Positions 47,501-58,258 of a stretch of DNA of 64,000 bases are shown here, piece after piece; the stretch's first letter is position 1; each line of letters begins with the position of its first letter. The notes beneath the pieces are model-generated. The model did not search any database. It was not told the DNA's origin and saw nothing but the letters and a program-made list of their open reading frames with translations. The position numbers were made by a program, and so were the translations under genes. The stretch comes from Epiperipatus broadwayi (Eukaryota > Onychophora > Udeonychophora > Euonychophora > Peripatidae): positions 3,982,877-4,046,876 of the forward strand of contig JAQFVV010006216.1 in the NCBI GenBank assembly GCA_028023455.1. Reading direction: 5' to 3'.

Positions 47501-47740
47501 TGGAGTTGGGCTGGACATATTGCTAGAAGAGATGATAATAGATGGACAATTGAAATTTTAAACTGGATTCCAAGAGATTGTAAAAGACCCAGAAAGAGAC
47601 CACATGTGAGATGGATGGATGGAATAAGAAAGTGTGCAGGGGTGATGTGGAGAAGAGAAGCTAAAGATCAGAAAAGATGGATTAAACTTGGAGAGACCTT
47701 CATCCTGAAATGGATTGACAATGGTTGGTGATGATGATGA
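44565..47740 (+). mobile_element. Nearly full-length LINE, 3.2 kb
   Basis: The boundaries follow from comparison with the uninterrupted left copy. TATTTATTAAAT precedes AGCTGCAG at 44565, and ATAACATAAATAAT resumes at about 47740. The element has a ~355-bp 5' region, one long reading frame and a short 3' end in TGATGATGATGA rather than poly(A). A single ORF with endonuclease and reverse transcriptase plus a microsatellite-like tail resembles RTE-type or related LINEs. About 3-4 bp of the target (AAT) seem lost, and no clear target-site duplication is present. Confidence 0.85.
44921..47731 (+). pseudogene. LINE endonuclease-reverse transcriptase, broken by one stop and frameshifts
   Basis: ATG at 44921 opens 510 codons. 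The endonuclease (residues ~14-250) has its expected residues: N19 (GTYNCRSL), E48 (LCEVRR), Y118 (VYAPT), D153 and N155 (MGDFNAR), D220, and D244-H245 (SDHRLV). A basic linker follows. The reverse transcriptase begins with GKAPGNDGI (~46300). A single in-frame TAA at 46451 interrupts it, after which the same frame continues with RNYRPISLLSV, VDYEKAFDS (motif A), GVRQGDSISP (motif B) and DFADDVVVF (motif C, ~46977-47003). Frameshifts occur near 47050, 47340 and 47435. The C-terminal domain (WAGHIARRDDNRW, RPHVRWMDGIRK) ends at TGA 47729. Catalytic residues are intact, so inactivation looks recent. The protein would nick target DNA and prime reverse transcription there. A more decayed relative is at 28.9-31.0 kb. 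Confidence 0.9.
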
Positions 47741-48797
47741 TAACATAAATAATTAGGAATATTCAAATACATAAAAAATATGAACACTTATATGAATTAC
47801 TATAATTTATAGCAATCCTATGCTTATTTAAATGTAGTTATTATTAACACTTATGAATATCTAAAGTTCTATTTAAAGATAAAATTTAAAAGTTCTATTA
47901 ATGACTTCAATGAATATATTTACTTAGGATTTTTGTACAGTGTTTTTTTTATATGGATGATCATCCCTGACTTTTGATCTGTTTAGATTCATGGTAGGTG
48001 TATATTTTTAGTATCGTGAGCTTTTTTTTTGCTCCTCGTCCTATGGCATGGACTGTTTCCATTGATTTGGCATGGCAGGCTCAAACATTGGCAAAAAGGC
48101 AAGTCAGAGTAATACTATTGCATCTGGTTATTGGCACACAGGAGATGAGCAGAGAAAAAATGAACAAATGCCCAGCTTCAATCTAACAATGCATTTCTCC
48201 CTTTAACATGATTGTACAAAGATTGTTTCATCATGCGAGACTTCATTGTTTTAGCTGCTTGTAAATTTTGTTCAGTGTTGCTGGCTGACCTTGGCTGACT
48301 CTCTGGTCAACTACTATCTTCTATAAAATTCTCTGGATAATCTTCTTGAACAATCTGAATAATCTCAATAAGGGATTTCAGCTTTTTATACACTCTGACT
48401 CAACTTCTGCTCAAGTTTTCATCCATGTTATCAATTCATTTGATCTTTATTTTTTTAATTAGTACATTTTTTATTTCCTTATCTTTCAATTTTAATTACA
48501 TCAAACTTGGTTCTTTATTATTTATTTAATGTCAGGAATCTTGATCTCCAGAACTGATTAATCTTGTACAAATTGTTTTAATTAATTATAAATTTTTAAT
48601 TAAAAGTGCTTTTAATCAAAAGTACTTTTGAAAGAATTATATAAAAATAGAATATGCAAAAAAGAAAAGAAAGATAAGTTATAATCAATATTTTAACTTA
48701 TTTCCCAATCTGTATATTTTTATTTTACCTTTTTTCTTTAAACAATTAAATATGGAAATATATAATTTTATTTTCCTATTTTATTTTTTAAAAAAAT

Positions 48798-49920
48798 GGT
48801 TGTTACGGATAATTCAATCGATGACATATTACCCTGAAGGCATACCAGTCTGATGTTGCAATTTTTAAGATAACGTCTCCAAGTGATCTGCGGACACATG
48901 TAATCGCTAAAATATGTCGCAGATCACGTGAACACGGTACGTTAAAAATCGTATATCAGACATTGTATTACTCTCATAGCTGTATGATATAATTCAGAAA
49001 TTAAAAATAAAAGTAAAACGTAATTCAATGTAAGTTTGAGAATTGTAGAAATATTAACAAATATTTTTTGTAAATAAGTTTGAGAATTGTAGAAATATTA
49101 CCAAAACCTTTTTGTAAATTTTAAATAAACACCTAAATAAAAAAGACGCGATCTAATGCAAATCTGGTATTAATGGCATCCAGAAAACGCCGCACTTTTA
49201 CATGCATTTGGTAATTTTAAAAACGTACTGCATATTGCAAAATTGATTTAAAAAATTGTTTCAAATTATTTACACATTAAAAATGTAATGTAGAAATATT
49301 AACAAAAAGTTTTTGTAAATTTAAAATAAACAAATAAAACACTTTACCTGAATTAATGCAAATCTGGCATTAATGGCGTCCTTGTTATCACATGCATTTG
49401 GTAATGTATATTCCAAATTTGTTTTAAAAAATTATTGAAAATTATTTACACATTAAACGTAATTCAATGTAAGTTTCAGAATTGTAGAAATATTAATTAA
49501 AAATTTTTGTAAATTTAAAATTAACAGATAAATAAAAAACACTTTACCGGAGAATAAATTATTTACACATTAAACGTAATTCAATGTAAGTTTCAGAATT
49601 GTAGAAATATTAACAAAAACTTTTTGTAAATTTAAAATAAACAGATAAATAAAACACTTTACCCAAATTTACAGCTCAAAAAAGTAACTGTGATGCCGTG
49701 AATAGCAAAATCACAATAGACAGAAAAATCAAAAAATTTCCCAAACCTCTCTCCGAATTTTAAATCTCGCGGGTGAAAAAAAAAAATGGACTCTCTGATG
49801 GATTAATCACGCCAGTCACTTTGTTGCCATGACAATGTTGTCATGCAAAAAACGTCAATATCTACCGGAAGGGAAATCAGTAAGTCAAATAAGTCATCGG
49901 TTGAATTATCCGTAAGTACC
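48798..49920. mobile_element. 1.1-kb non-autonomous DNA transposon with 8-bp target duplication
   Basis: The ends are GGTTGTTACGGATAATTC at the left and the inverse of GGTACTTACGGATAATTC at the right, extending to ~28 bp (…CGATGAC). AAAAAAAT flanks both sides (48790-48797 and 49921-49928), and the uninterrupted left block has one A-run-plus-T at ~41252-41258. No ORF is present. Inside, a module (CGTAATTCAATGTAAG, TTGTAGAAATATTA, TTTTTGTAAATTTAAAAT) is repeated about four times between 49015 and 49650. A GTGATCTGCG...CGCAGATCAC hairpin stands at 48883-48927. An 8-bp duplication with GG termini is compatible with Merlin or P-type superfamilies; hAT also makes 8-bp duplications but usually has different termini. 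Confidence 0.9.
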
Positions 49921-49950
49921 AAAAAAATCATGTAACTCATAACTACTTTA

Positions 49951-50080
49951 TCCCCCCTCTCATTATTTGTTTTTATCTTATTATTGATAATTGAATTTGA
50001 CTACATTTTCTATGATTTGCAAATCTCAAAATTTATATCAGAAAACTCTTACTTGATTTTTAAATACATTGTTTTATCAC
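49951..50080 (+). repeat. Block z, right copy
   Basis: Matches 36345-36475, with a ~15-base insertion near 50038. Directly follows block y here, in contrast to the left locus where z precedes x. Confidence 0.85.
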
Positions 50081-52739
50081 TCATGTTCGTGGTTATGATT
50101 CAGATATAGTGTAACTCTAGGTATTAACAAACACAGATACTGAATTTTTAATTGCAGCATTTGGCAAAAAATAATTAAATAAAGATGTAATAATATATAG
50201 AGACACAGCAAAATAATAACAATAACTAATTTTCTCCCTCTTATATTTTGGATAATGTAATAAAGAATTAATAGACTAAAGTTGTAATATAGAAGAGCTT
50301 GATATAATGAATGACTGGAAGTATGTCTTATGGATCAAATAAAATTAGTATTTACTCTAATACAAACAATTGATTTTTAATATCATCTCTCAGAAAGTTA
50401 ACATTTTTTTTTTTTTTGGTATTGGGAGCAAAATTGAAACTTAATGTGAAGGATAAATTTTTATTAAGATAAATGAATTTAAGATTTTTCAGGTTACAAC
50501 AGACTAAGAATTATTGTTTTAAAAAAATTCTTCCAATATTGATTGATAAATAAATATTTAAAATTTCTCAGATATTATTCAGCAATTAATAAAAATCAGA
50601 ATAGTGTCTTTGTCATTGATTCTCTGTGATGAATGTTGAAGAAAGTTCTGCTCTGCAATAAATTATTTAGAGGCTGTTTATTTATTTTTATATATAATTA
50701 TAATATTTTAATGAATAAACTAGTCATAGTCACATAAATTTTAATATCTCTACACTTCAATAATCTGTGTATATTTTTAGAAATGTAAATCTAAAAGTAT
50801 CTATACATCTAAGCTTTAAATACGATATGGAATATATACCTGTTATTATACAATTAATGAAACTGATGTTTTATGAGTTAAAGTACAATATTAGTACAGC
50901 AGGTATAAATCGAGCATAAACAGAAGTTGTGATATGCATATATGTGCGCAAGTTTTTTTTTTAAAAAAAACCTCAACTATGTATCTACTCATTTTTCTTA
51001 TTACAATAAAATGCAGAATATGTTGTTATTATTATTATACTAATTTGGAAAATATATTCACTTAATATTTATCTAGAATCTAAATCTCTAATTATAATTA
51101 AGCAATCAATAGTTAATTTTTTATATACTGTACTTTATTTAAATTTTTATTTATTAAATTAGAAATCGAGGAAGAAATTAATAATTTGAGAATATTTTAA
51201 TTTCTTTTATTGAAATTAGTTTGCATTTTCTTTTATTATTCATGGCATTATTGTTTTTCCGGATAATTTTTTTCATGCAAACTATATGTTAAATTTCATA
51301 TCGCACGATAGAATGAAATAATTGTGAAGTAGGGTACTTGATTATTATTAGGTATCAAATTGTTGGACGCTCAGAAGACATAGTCCTGAAAGTAATAGAA
51401 CCGAGCTGCGATCCATGGATATAAATTCTCGAGTCCTCCATTCTATTATTGCATTGAACAATATATTAAGGAATTATTAACAATGATAGTTTGAAGCTGA
51501 TGTCAAAATGCTGAATTAATTCTCAAATCGTAATGAACTTTTTATATTATTCCCAGTAATATTCAATAATTACTAACGCTGTTTTTTAAATAGATTATAA
51601 ATAAAATAGATATTTCACAACTCTATGTAGATACATTTATTTAAGATATATTTTAAAAAATATATACTTTTTAAATAAGAGTAAGTCTTATTAATTTTTT
51701 AATAAGTTAATCTGACTTTTTATTATCTTTTTCATTTAATTACAAATAAAAAATAGCTTTAAATAGTTTGTGTTCGTCATTTCTTGATAATTAAATACTT
51801 TGGAATAAATCCAGTTCTTAAAAAATTGTATGTACTGAAAATATAAAAAAGAATCCTCTTTTTTTTTAAAACAAAAAAAAAAAGTTGAAGGAATTTGTTT
51901 AAGTGATATCATAAAACAAAACAAAAAAACAAATTTATATTATTAGTTTAGTTATTTTTATATATGTTTTTATGCATAAAAAAAAAAAGAAGTCTTAAAT
52001 TAAATAGTCTATTATTGCAAAATGCAAAAGTCTTTTCAACGGCCTCTCACTGAAAAACTGAGTGAAAAGGCATTATTCATCAAACTTACCAATTGCAGGG
52101 CGGTGATTAAGTATTTTATCTTTGTTTACCTTCTAGTCAAAATCAGCTAAATATTTATTTACCAATTAATATTGGATAGTTTAATATGACTGTATATGGG
52201 CCAGTTACTTGGAAGAAAAATCCGTTGATAAAAGAAATTTTAAATCCAAATGCGCTACCTTTATCCGTGATTCACTTTCTACATATGTCTATATTTTTAA
52301 AAGATATTATTTGGTTCATCACTGTAAAAATAACACCTCAATTGTACTGACATCTCAACTGAATTGGACCTGCTGGGTAATGAATATTTAAAAAAAAAAA
52401 TAACTGTTATAGTAATAGTATAAACAACAACATATATAACAAATCAAGATTCAACCAATAAACAAAAATAAAAATTTTAAATATAAACATAGGGAGTGAT
52501 GATAGATAATATATATATATAAAATCAATAGATATTCTGATTATTAGGCTTTAATTTTTTTTTCTCCAAATAAACTGCTATATTTTGAAGAAAATATGTA
52601 CAGTGTATAGGCTTTTGAAACTCCATAGCCATAAGTTAAAAAGCTAAGTTTACTCCAGAGAAAAATAATAATGAGAGGTAAATACACATATAAATGTTTA
52701 AAAATAATAATAAAAGATTGCTAATAGGTTTAAAAATGA
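50081..52739. other. A+T-rich spacer
   Basis: No assignable genes or repeats beyond homopolymer runs (T15 at ~50404). Near 52040-52071 a short imperfect hairpin (GGCCTCTCACTGAAAAACTGAGTGAAAAGGC) is present. Confidence 0.5.
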
Positions 52740-53688
52740 AAAATAGATTCTATAAAAATAAAGAAACTTTATTTTAGATAATTTTAGTTTAAGTTTAATA
52801 GCAACAAAGAAAGACGAAGAAAGACGACGGATGGCAGGTAAATTAAACTTAAACAGACAAAAATTATAAATTTAAAAGCATTCTACAAAGATTGCAGAAA
52901 GATAAACCAAATAGTTACTTACAAGGCCAGATATAATTAATGGATTTAAGATACAGAGAAACTATAACACTAAGCTAATTTTAGAAGCAAACAAATGGAT
53001 AAAATATTTGAAGCTAATTACTAAGAAATGTGAAATTGACATAATTAAAAGCTGGATCCTAATCATTGTTGTAAAGATGCATTAGCCAAATGGACGTACA
53101 GTTACATTGGAATGTTAGGAAAGGAATATAAATAGTGTGCAATAAAAGAGAAATAATTGTCAGCTTTTCTCTACTCATTGTAAGCTGCTGTTTGTTGCTG
53201 TGTCATGGATGTCATAAGGACCTTGAGGAAAGCTGAGGAAACAATGCCCTGACTTTTCTGCAATGATGGATATGTCCATGATCCCATGCCTCTGAAGGTT
53301 TAAAGATAGCTGGCTGGCAAAATGTTAATAGATGCACCAATCTTTTATTATTTATGTATGCCTGAGAAGGCCCAAATAGAATTGTGTTTTTGAAAATGAC
53401 CATGAGTATAAACTTTAATATTCACTTAATGTTACCACTATTATAGTGGCAGGATTAATTTGTTACTCAGTGGCAATATAAGCAGTGAAGATAGAACTTT
53501 GAATCAAGGACTATTTTGTTATATGTGTAAATAAGTAAATATGATTGCTACTCAATTAAACCTTAATTTATGTGTATGTATAATATGTAAATAAATATAT
53601 TTAATCATTATTAATAATGTTTGATAATTTATAATTTTGAGGTACTTGTTGGTAGTCAGCTTCATAGCTGAATATACAACATAAACTG
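52740..53688 (+). mobile_element. LTR-like repeat, copy 2
   Basis: Relative of 31700-32775. The TATA box is ATATAAATAGTGTGC (~53127), with GCTGCTGTTTGTTGC and GACTTTTCTGCAATGATGG following. ATGTAAATAAATATATT (~53586) is a possible poly(A) signal and the 3' end is CAGCTTCATAGCTGAATATACAACA. No coding content. It is immediately followed by a Penelope fragment. Confidence 0.5.
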
Positions 53689-53694
53689 TAATTA

Positions 53695-53828
53695 ATAAGT
53701 ATCATCACATTTATTGATACAATTTGGTTTCTTAAAGACCTCTATCAATTCTATGATTTTTTTTTCTCGAGAGTGTTGTCACATCTGGATAGGATCTGGT
53801 GTTTTAAAAAATCTATATTATAATCAAT
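53695..53828 (-). pseudogene. Penelope-like endonuclease tail, fragment
   Basis: The minus strand reads a DFLKHQILSRCDN-like segment followed, in a shifted frame, by IIELIEVFKKPNCINKCDDT. This parallels IDFSSTRIISRCDN and IEILKRPDCINKRDDT in the copy at 17.3 kb. Only ~45 codons remain, ending where the palindrome at 53830 starts. Confidence 0.7.
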
Positions 53829-53829
53829 T

Positions 53830-53927
53830 ATTAAGACTATAACCTTAAGATCATGCACTTGAAAAATGACAGTAGGGATCCCTACTGTCATTTTTCAAGT
53901 GCATGGTCTTAAGGTTATAGCCTTAAT
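53830..53927. repeat. Loopless 98-bp palindrome
   Basis: Arms of 49 bp meet at GGGATCCC with no spacer and only two mismatches. Spacerless palindromes readily form cruciforms and are usually unstable, so persistence here is notable. Confidence 0.95.
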
Positions 53928-54516
53928 ATATATTACTTTACATAAAGACTATGCACTTTACAAATTTAATTATTATAATCAGTTATATAATTTCAATATA
54001 AAATCCCCTATATTTATTATTTCAATATATATATATATATTAATGTAAAAATAATACTCAGTACAGAGTTTAAATATAAAATTTTAATAATATTTATTGT
54101 ACCAAGCATACTTTCGACGTTTTCACATTTTATTCATATATATATAATTAAATATACATTAAATTAGCATATATCAATGTATATATAGAGGAACTCATTT
54201 TTCTCGTCAGATTATGAATAAATCAGCAGTGTTATTTATTCTTAAAATGATAGGAGAGTTGTTTTCTCCATTAAATTATATATAATTAAAGAAAGAAATG
54301 ACATCTGTAGTTAGCTTTTAGTACATTTTCTATTTTCGGTAGCATTTACAGTTAGAATTTAAAAATCAAAATTTCCAAACATTACATAAGATTAATGTCC
54401 CATTAAGAATGACAAACTTTCTGCAAATGCTATTCAAAATAGTAGTGATGCTATAAGCTACCTGTAGCTAATTTTTATTATTCATATATTGCTTATTAAA
54501 ATTTTTACTGAAGATA
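53928..54516. other. A+T-rich spacer
   Basis: (TA)n at ~54026-54041; nothing else assigned. Confidence 0.6.
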
Positions 54517-54888
54517 CTTCCTTTTGTTTTTTAATATTTATATACAGCTCCCTCTATTATCTATTACACAAACTACTTATTTAGTTTATTTTTTTTATTA
54601 GTTTTCACTTTTTATTTTTTACCCTTTTTATACTTATTTTTTATACTAAGATTATTTTTAAACCCCCTTCTCTATTAATATTAAAATAAGGGAGGCAATT
54701 TTAATAAATAAGATAAAACAAAATATTAATGGAGAAGGGAGTTTAAAAACAATCTTAGTATTAAAAAAAATATATAAAAAAGAGTAAAAAATAAAAAGTG
54801 AAAACTAATAAAAAAATAAAATAAATAAGTAATTTGTATAATAGATAATAGAGGGAGCTATATATAAATATAAAAAGAAAGTAGGAAG
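54517..54888. mobile_element. ~370-bp palindromic element
   Basis: CAGCTCCCTCTATTATCTATTA (left, ~54546) faces TAATAGATAATAGAGGGAGCT (right). The arms continue through TAGTTTTCACTTTTTATTTT and ATTCTTCTC-type segments to a centre near 54695-54710. The centre includes GGAGGCAATTTTAATAAATA, also found in the right TIR at ~1952-1974, which hints at a shared family with the 0.8-2.1-kb element. The hydrophobic minus-strand frame over it is an artefact of its T-rich arm. Confidence 0.85.
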
Positions 54889-56090
54889 GATGATGGGATA
54901 AAGAAAATGGTGGAGGAAAGAGAGAAAAAGTAGAGAATAAGGTAAGAAATAAAAAACAAAAATACTTATAAAAATCATTTTATAAAAATTAAATAAATGA
55001 AAAAAGCAGGAATAAAATATGGATAAAAAAGGAGATAAGGAATGGAATAAGATAATAGAAAAATTAAGATAATATGTAGAAATAAGTGAAATGAAGATAA
55101 GGTTAAATACATGAATATGGTAATATAAGAAAGATTTCATAAATATTACATTGAATTTCTAAAATTGTTGCAAAGGTAAAAGATGAATAAATATTATAAT
55201 AATTAATAATAAAAATAAATAAGAAAATTAAACGATAAAATTGAATTAAAAAGTTAAAAGTTATAGAATAGTAAGTTTAATGAATAAAGTGATGTTAATA
55301 ATTAAGTTGATAAAATTGTAAGATTATAATAGATATATTGTGCCTGTCACTCTATGAGTGACCACACACAATGTGGCTGTAGTTGAAGCTACAGCTCAGT
55401 TATAGATAATTACAATTATTAATTTACTTAGCTATGATATAAACAGTATAAAATGGATGAAGTGTCTGTATATATTTCTTACCCACACACACTCAAGAAT
55501 ATTAACTCCCAGATTTTAAATTTACGCACAATATATTATATATGCCTACAATATTTTTGTTTCATTTTATTTCATTATTTTAATAAATGTAAACGTCCGA
55601 CATTTATAATTTTATATCTTTTTTTAATTTTTTCTGTAAGAAGTTGTTTACATATTGGAACCTGTTATAAAGAAATAAAAATATATAAAATAATTAAAAA
55701 GGTAATTGTAAATCTTCCACCGCATCTGTACTTTATTTTTAAATCATAAGATTTTTTATATTAATGCATTAAGAAAAGTTAGGTGGCCATTGTTTTACCA
55801 AATATAAAAATACACTAATGTATTAATGGTCATTCAGCTTTATACTCTTATTTTTACAAACAAAAGAGTTAGAAGAATTTGGACACCAAGGCAGAGATAG
55901 AAAAATCTTGTTTATTTGTTCTGTAGCTATGTTTAATTTTAATCCATAGCAAAAGAATTTTTCTTTGTATTTAAATTTGAAACTGATGTTTATCAGTATA
56001 GTGGTCTGAGTCACCCAGATAAAATTAAATTAAAAGTAATATATAAAATCAATTAAAGATAACATTCTTTAAAAGAAAATTATATGAATT
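54889..56090. other. A+T-rich spacer
   Basis: Purine-rich on the plus strand to ~55320, then mixed. A short CTGTAGTTGAAGCTACAG hairpin lies near 55377-55394. No protein match in the 98- or 63-codon frames. Confidence 0.5.
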
Positions 56091-56945
56091 ATTTTTGGAT
56101 CAATTATCCACCAAGATAAAGGCTGGGGACAGTGATTCAAAGAGTGGTAACTAAATTGACTATGCAATGAAGGTGCTATATATACTGTTCACCAGGTGCA
56201 GGACAACAGTGGTATATATATTAAGAGTTCTTGCAGTCATATTTTTCCAAGTTCTCTCAGACGTATTTTCTCCAGTCTTCCAAGGTATAGCCAGAGAGAT
56301 TCTCAGAGTGTTCTAAGCTCTTTAATATATATTGCATGATCATTGCAGGTTGTCTGGCCATATATTTTAGTCACTGCAAATATTTTTATGTCTCCAGATT
56401 AATATAGAGGTTACTTATGCAGAATACCACTGCTATGGAGTACTGACCTAATAGTTGAATGGGGATAGCTACAACCAGTATGGAGGATAGTGAGTTGCCA
56501 AAATCTTGCAGTGCTAAAGAGCTCCTGATACTTACAGTTATATGCTGCACTCACCTCATATCCAGGCTGCAATTTAGAAGAAGATGTGAATGATTAAGAA
56601 AGAGCATAGAGCTGAGTCTCTACTTCATTTATTTCTAATAAAATAAATAGCAGTGTTCATCTAATTGCCACAGCATTAACAAACTCAAGTTGAAGACCAT
56701 ATCTACATCAACCAGCAAGATGATTATGGGGTAAAAACCCACTTCAATGCACCTGTCCAGCTTCATCCAAGCTGTTAAAATGTAACCACCCAGGTCTAGC
56801 AGATATTGATGATGAAGATTGCCAAATCAACAGAATGAAAAAAAGAAGTCCTTGCCACCAGAGTAAACAGATATGTGTAGCATGTTCAGAGACCCAAGTC
56901 CAGATGAAGTCCCAAGACACCGGAGGGTAAAATTTGTTTTAATCT
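56091..56945 (+). other. Higher-complexity segment, possible element leader
   Basis: This block is clearly less A+T-rich than its neighbours. It has a TATA-like GGTATATATATTAAG at ~56210, a downstream TTCTTGCAGTCAT/TTCTCTCAG stretch recalling 4130-4200 in the long-TIR arm, and ends CACCGGAGGGTAAAATTTG, donor-like. No reading frame is open. It could be an LTR or leader of an unidentified element, or a noncoding exon. Confidence 0.25.
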
Positions 56946-57920
56946 TTTAATATTATTTTTTCTAATACTACTTATATGTGTATATTATATAGCCGTAATC
57001 TGTTTAAAATCTAATTATCCCAAAGATCTAAATTATATTGGGGTAGTGCATGTATGTTAAATCATTTATCCACTACATGCAGAATTCTTTTAAGTTAATC
57101 ATTCTTCCACATTTGTTTTAAAATACAAATTTTAAAATACTATTAAACTATGGAATGAATGCAAAAATGAGCACACAGGTATGACCGAATATTTAATGAT
57201 CTCATATTACTTTTTATATTACCTAATATATACATGTGGGTATAGAACTCAGACTGTTTCATCCAAACATTTTAATGAATTAAGGAAAATGGATTAAATA
57301 ATATTTTATTTTATTTTTGCAATTGGTGGTGGGATAATGGGGTTTAAGAAATCTTAATTGATATATGTAATAAATATTTTATAGCTTATTTTATTGTTGA
57401 ATGTTATATTTATTTTCTTTCATTTTCTAAAAATATAATAAAGTAGATATATTTCCGAGAGCAGCTTTAAAATTTCTTTTTATATAACCTGAGATAAAAG
57501 GAATGAGCATAGCATAATGGGATATGACTTTATTGGGCCTTAGAAAGTTGGTATATGTTATGTAATGGGTTGGGGTGTTGTATATTCTTCCAGTCAGGGG
57601 TTTTCCCTGACTGGGAGTAGCGTGTAAAGACATGAATTATTCACAGTCTTTCAAAGGTATACAGTGATTAACCTTTTGACATCTGTTGGAATGGGAATGG
57701 AATAATCAATCATATTTCAATATATTGCCTAATTAATAATGTATTCATATAAATTGACTTATAGAGTTCATATTTCTATTAAAATTAGTATTGAGATCTT
57801 ACCCTTAGGTAGTATAGTTACTTCATGCTTGATATATATGCCTAAAAGTTAGAACAGGTTGAGGTGTGCCTGGTACAATATGTATGAAATATAATTGTAT
57901 TGATATAATGTTTAAATTTT
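56946..57920. other. Spacer with a 10-bp-stem hairpin
   Basis: CCAGTCAGGG (57590-57599), loop GTTTT-like, CCCTGACTGG (57605-57614) is a perfect stem. Nothing else recognised. Confidence 0.6.
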
Positions 57921-57921
57921 G

Positions 57922-57980
57922 TAGATCTGATGAAGATTGCTAGGAACCGTCGAAACTGTAAAGAATAAATAAATATATTT
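57922..57980 (+). mobile_element. Possible 3' end of a Penelope-like or related retroelement
   Basis: GATCTGATGAAGATTGC...ACCGTCGAAACTG followed by AATAAATAAATA has the CTGATGA...GAAAC pattern seen near the ends of many Penelope-like elements, where it can be part of a hammerhead ribozyme. The intervening stem is weak here, so ribozyme activity is doubtful. The body upstream is unrecognisable. Confidence 0.4.
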
Positions 57981-58009
57981 TGCTTTAAAGTGTAAGAAGA
58001 GTGAAATGT

Positions 58010-58258
58010 TATTATATGTCCTACATAATAGGGCAATCGAAAATATAATGGATAAGTGCTGCATTTAGTCAGCCAAAATATATAACAAATAAATAAGTTG
58101 ATCCCCAAATGGCTCTATGATGATTTTGATTTACATCTATAATAAATTCATAGGATTTATAAGCTGCCAATGAATTTATAAATGCATCTTTGCTCAGCAA
58201 AAAAAAAAAGATTGAATTCAATAAGTGATGATTTTCTTGTTAATAAAATATAGTATGG
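58010..58258 (+). repeat. Dispersed direct repeat, copy 1
   Basis: Shares GGATAAGTGCTGCA, ATAAATAAGTTGATC, GATTTACATCTATAAT and TGATGATTTTCTT in order with 59540-59788 at about 80%. Both minus strands read FWLTKCSTYPLYF, but that reflects nucleotide identity over the repeat and there is no long frame. Confidence 0.85.

Larger units (their letters stand above)
44078..49950 (+). repeat. Blocks x and y, right copy, with two nested insertions
   Basis: Block x (44078-44223) and block y (44241-49938) are contiguous here. Subtracting the LINE (44565-47740) and the 1.1-kb transposon (48798-49920) leaves about 1.4 kb collinear with 39798-41268, at ~85% identity by eye. The LTR of a degenerate minus-strand retroelement is the simplest reading. 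Confidence 0.75.

Noticed and set aside
36345-50080. Simple intact LTR retrotransposon
   Set aside because: Block order differs at the two sides, pol is missing, and no primer-binding site or matching target duplication was found.
54805-55140. Hydrophobic 111-residue minus-strand membrane protein
   Set aside because: It translates a T-rich strand overlapping one arm of a palindrome. Phe/Leu/Ile/Ser/Tyr richness is compositional, with no signature.
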